NCBI GenBank assembly: GCA_946613705.1
Contig: CAMOFU010000006.1
Span: 1-25,113 of the forward strand
Direction of reading: 5' to 3'
Length of the DNA stretch: 25,113 nt
Source of the DNA: an uncultured Clostridia bacterium
GTDB lineage: Bacteria; Bacillota; Clostridia; Oscillospirales; Ruminococcaceae
Each line of letters opens with the position of its first letter. Positions within the stretch are counted from its first letter, which is position 1. This document shows, one piece after another, positions 23,009 through 25,113 of this stretch. The position numbers and the translations under genes were made by a program. The notes beneath the pieces were generated by a model, which saw only the letters and a list, made by a program, of their open reading frames with translations, did not search any database and was not told the DNA's origin.

Positions 23009-23065
23009 CGGATAAAAAGACAAAAGACCCTATACCAATCAGCATCGGCTGAATGGTATATGGTC
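23009..23065 (-). terminator. Hairpin with U-rich tail between rpmH and rnpA, possible attenuator
   Basis: The arms 23065-23048 and 23043-23026 are 18 nt long and pair at 16 positions around a CGAT loop on the minus strand. A U-rich stretch with runs of four and five U follows (complement of 23011-23025). It begins 13 nt after the rpmH stop. The U-tract is interrupted, so partial termination or processing is more likely than full termination. Confidence 0.6.
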
Positions 23066-23078
23066 ATTAGTCACGAGA

Positions 23079-23213
23079 TCAATAGCTGAGTCTTGCTCTG
23101 CCCTTAGCACGTCTGCGAGCCAAAACCTTTCTGCCGTTTCTGGTAGACATTCTCTTCATAAAACCGTGGACCTTTTTTCTTTGAAGCTTCTTAGGCTGAT
23201 ATGTTCTTTTCAT
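23079..23213 (-). CDS. rpmH: 50S ribosomal protein L34
   Basis: A 44-residue, highly basic protein starting MKRTYQPKKLQRKKVHGF and ending RARRLSY-like (AKGRARLSY), the full and typical L34 sequence, including the RMSTRNGRKVLARRRAKGR core. It is a component of the large ribosomal subunit. Shine-Dalgarno GGGAGG lies 10 nt before the ATG. It heads the rpmH-rnpA-yidD-yidC-jag operon, transcribed away from dnaA, and is driven by the consensus promoter at 23313-23342. Confidence 0.97.
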   Translation of the reverse strand: MKRTYQPKKLQRKKVHGFMKRMSTRNGRKVLARRRAKGRARLSY

Positions 23214-23312
23214 TTCACATTTTCCTCCCTTCGGTATCTGCCTTATTCAATTCTCAAAATAAAACAGGCAGCAAACATTACAGGATCTGCCCTTGCACCC
23301 TTGCAATAATCT

Positions 23313-23342
23313 ATTATAACTCATATCTCATATATTTGTCAA
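23313..23342 (-). promoter_or_regulatory. Strong sigma-A promoter of the rpmH operon
   Basis: On the minus strand, perfect TTGACA (23342-23337) and perfect TATAAT (23318-23313) with an 18-nt spacer. The expected leader is about 90 nt and begins with a doubled GCAAGGG. Confidence 0.85.
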
Positions 23343-23578
23343 GACCGTTCACGAATTATTTAAAATTAATTAAGTGCGCAACAATGCGCAAAAACAGTAT
23401 TCCGAAAGACAAAATCTGAATTTTTTATTAAAGGCTGAAAACCCGATCTACATATAGACGCGGCAGTTTTCAAAAGATCAATATGCGGTATAAGCTTTAT
23501 GCGGGAATATGCTTTTTGCCCCTATGTACGCGGTTTGGGATACTATTATAATTATATAAGATTTCACAGAGAATTTAC

Positions 23579-23607
23579 TTGAAATTTTTTTGAAAATGTG
23601 TTATAAT
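23579..23607 (+). promoter_or_regulatory. Sigma-A promoter of dnaA
   Basis: TTGAAA (23579-23584), 17 nt, TATAAT (23602-23607) with an extended TG just upstream. The implied leader to dnaA is about 130 nt. Confidence 0.8.
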
Positions 23608-23746
23608 AAAATAGAATTGAGTATTATGCCCTTTTGCGGGATCCGTCGGGGATGACCGTTTTCAAATTTCAAATTGGTCTCTCCATACAGATCCGCAGAG
23701 GGTAAATATTAAGTATAATGTTATGAGAAAGGAAAAGAGTTGAAAT

Positions 23747-25090
23747 ATGGATTCGCTTAATGAAGCGTTTGAGCAGGTAATAAGATACTGCGAGGAAAAG
23801 ACAGAGAAGATCAGTCTTATCGCTCTTGACAAATGGATAAGGAATCTTACTCCCTACAAGTTTGAGGGCAGCAGTGTTTATCTGCTCACGGAGAATGATT
23901 TTACAAGAAATATAATCGTGACACATTACAAGGGGCTGCTTGAGGACGGCTTTGAGAGCGTGCTGGGCTTTCCCGTGAAGGTGGAGCTTCTGATAAAGTC
24001 CATGCCCGAAAACGAGAGCAGGCAGGAGAGCCTTGAGGAAAACCGAAACGAGCAGTTCGGGAACCTGACGTTTGAGAATTTTGTAAAGGGCAAATCGAAC
24101 GAGCTTGCTTATGCCTTTTCCACGGCAGTTGCGGGCGGAACGGAGATGAGCGGGAGCATCAGCACAAATCAGACCTTCAACCCGCTGTTCATCTACGGCG
24201 ATTCGGGTCTTGGGAAGACGCACCTTATGAAGGCTATAGAAAACGAGGTAAGGCGCAAGAAGCCCGAAACGAAGATCATCTACACGACGGGCGAGAATTT
24301 TTTGAACGAGCTGGTCGAGGCTATACAGAGCAAGAACACATCTGAATTCCACAGCAAATACCGCGGGGCGGATTATCTGCTGATAGACGATATACAGTTC
24401 ATTGAGAACAAGGAATTTGCGCAGCAGGAGTTTTTCCACACCTTCAACGATCTGTACAATGCGAGAAAGCAGATAGTTCTGACTGCCGACATAGCACCGT
24501 CGAAAATGAATTTTCTGGTAGACAGGATACAGTCGAGGTTCGCGCTCGGGATACAGGTAGACATACAGCCGCCCGATTTTGAGACGAGAATGGCTATCGT
24601 CAAGAGGAAGGCAGAGCTGGTAGGCTTGCAGCTGGGCGATAACATAGCAAGGCTCATAGCGGAGAAGATCAAGACCAACATAAGGCAGCTTGAAGGGACC
24701 GTTAATAAGATGAAGGGGCTGACCGAGTTCACGAACGAGACTCCTTCGATGGCTATGGCGCAGAAGGTGGTCAAGGAGATCATGATAGAGAACCACCCGC
24801 AGGAGATAACTGTTGACAGAGTTATCAATGAGGTGGCGATGGTCTTCAAGGTCACGCCCGAGGATATAAGGAGCACCAACAGGAGCAAGAATATATCGAG
24901 GGCAAGAAAGGTCGCTATATATCTGCTGAAAGAGGTAAAGGGAATGACCTATCTTGACATAGGGAGCGAGCTGAACAAGAACCACTCGACCATGACCATA
25001 CATTATCAGAGCGTAGCGGACGAGATGACAAGGAACAAGGACTTCAAGCACATAATAGAGGATCTGGAAAAGAATCTGAAAAATAATTGA
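23747..25090 (+). CDS. dnaA: Chromosomal replication initiator DnaA
   Basis: The 447-residue AAA+ initiator binds DnaA boxes and melts oriC. Domain I (about 1-85) begins MDSLNEAFEQVIRYCEEK, and a short linker follows. The ATPase domain begins near residue 105 (FENFVKGKSNELAYA), with Walker A GDSGLGKT (151-158), Walker B LLIDDIQF (211-218, D214/D215) and the arginine-finger region RIQSRFALG. The DNA-binding domain IV ends with the signature NKNHSTMTIHY (about 410-420). Length is typical and the gene is complete. AAAGGA and AAGAG precede the ATG. Only 23 nt follow the stop in the window, so dnaN cannot be confirmed. Confidence 0.98.
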   Translation: MDSLNEAFEQVIRYCEEKTEKISLIALDKWIRNLTPYKFEGSSVYLLTENDFTRNIIVTHYKGLLEDGFESVLGFPVKVELLIKSMPENESRQESLEENRNEQFGNLTFENFVKGKSNELAYAFSTAVAGGTEMSGSISTNQTFNPLFIYGDSGLGKTHLMKAIENEVRRKKPETKIIYTTGENFLNELVEAIQSKNTSEFHSKYRGADYLLIDDIQFIENKEFAQQEFFHTFNDLYNARKQIVLTADIAPSKMNFLVDRIQSRFALGIQVDIQPPDFETRMAIVKRKAELVGLQLGDNIARLIAEKIKTNIRQLEGTVNKMKGLTEFTNETPSMAMAQKVVKEIMIENHPQEITVDRVINEVAMVFKVTPEDIRSTNRSKNISRARKVAIYLLKEVKGMTYLDIGSELNKNHSTMTIHYQSVADEMTRNKDFKHIIEDLEKNLKNN

Positions 25091-25113
25091 GATCTGTTTT
25101 ATTTTGAAATTTG

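Larger units (their letters stand above)
23214..23746. other. rpmH-dnaA intergenic spacer (533 bp), possible part of oriC
   Basis: The spacer holds divergent promoters for rpmH and dnaA. Between them (23343-23578) the DNA is AT-rich, with a pair of TGCGCA palindromes (23375-23380, 23385-23390) and four A[TC]GCGG motifs (23458, 23483, 23499, 23528). I find no DnaA box (TTATNCACA on either strand), so this spacer alone does not look like a standard origin; the dnaA-dnaN gap, just beyond the window, may carry the boxes. No gene is seen. Confidence 0.6.

Noticed and set aside
22953..23067. N-terminal extension of rnpA from the ATG at 23067
   Set aside because: It adds 38 residues with Asp-Phe repeats, starts at the foot of the rpmH-rnpA hairpin without a Shine-Dalgarno, and exceeds the normal RnpA length.
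23714..23719. Second TATAAT just before dnaA
   Set aside because: No -35 at a usable distance, and the transcript would start almost on the ribosome-binding site.

Overview
The window looks like a chromosomal replication-origin neighbourhood from a Gram-positive gut-type Clostridia (Oscillospiraceae, Ruminococcus-like). This rests on the dnaA / rpmH-rnpA-yidD-yidC-jag arrangement, Soj/Spo0J with three perfect parS sites, an SpoIIIJ-type YidC with Jag, a ZapA plus U32-peptidase pair, a meso-diaminopimelate dehydrogenase, GGAGG ribosome-binding sites and sigma-A promoters. Species assignment is inference only.

Layout, left to right. (1) 171-1805 (+): a lone class I AMP-forming acyl-CoA ligase with its own promoter and a strong terminator. 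(2) 2023-6146 (+): zapA, a U32 'peptidase' resembling the 23S rRNA hydroxylation factor RlhA, and a bacterial-PH-domain membrane protein; the last two overlap by ATGA. (3) 6232-11438 (+): a compact chemotaxis operon cheA-cheW-cheR-cheB-cheW, without receptor, cheY or flagellar genes in view. (4) 11513-14114 (+): mnmG-rsmG, ending at a bidirectional terminator shared with (5) ddh, 14223-15212 (-). (6) 15442-19761 (-): parA - parS - mnmM-like methyltransferase - parS - GNAT - GNAT fusion - parB - small PH-like membrane protein, followed by a terminator; a third parS lies upstream of parA. (7) 19943-23213 (-): rpmH-rnpA-yidD-yidC-jag with a consensus promoter and terminator. (8) 23214-23746: AT-rich spacer with divergent rpmH and dnaA promoters. 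(9) dnaA 23747-25090 (+), complete; dnaN presumably starts just beyond the window.

How it fits together: the dnaA/parABS block governs initiation and origin segregation. The rpmH-jag block makes ribosomal protein L34, the RNase P protein, the membrane-insertion machinery and an RNA-binding protein. MnmG, the MnmM-like enzyme, RsmG and the RlhA-like protein modify tRNA or rRNA. If the origin is near dnaA, everything left of 14.1 kb on the + strand is transcribed head-on to the leftward fork, which suggests that the mnmG-rsmG/che/zapA side has been rearranged; mnmE, usually between jag and mnmG, is absent.

The main oddities are: parA and parB split by three genes with parS sites in the gaps; CheA with two tandem P2 domains; an approx. 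150-residue extracytoplasmic loop in YidC; a long near-perfect hairpin between rpmH and rnpA; a palindrome centred on the ddh -35 box; and 7-nt-period micro-repeats of different sequence in several gene-end gaps. I see no CRISPR array, tRNA, rRNA, insertion sequence or prophage gene.
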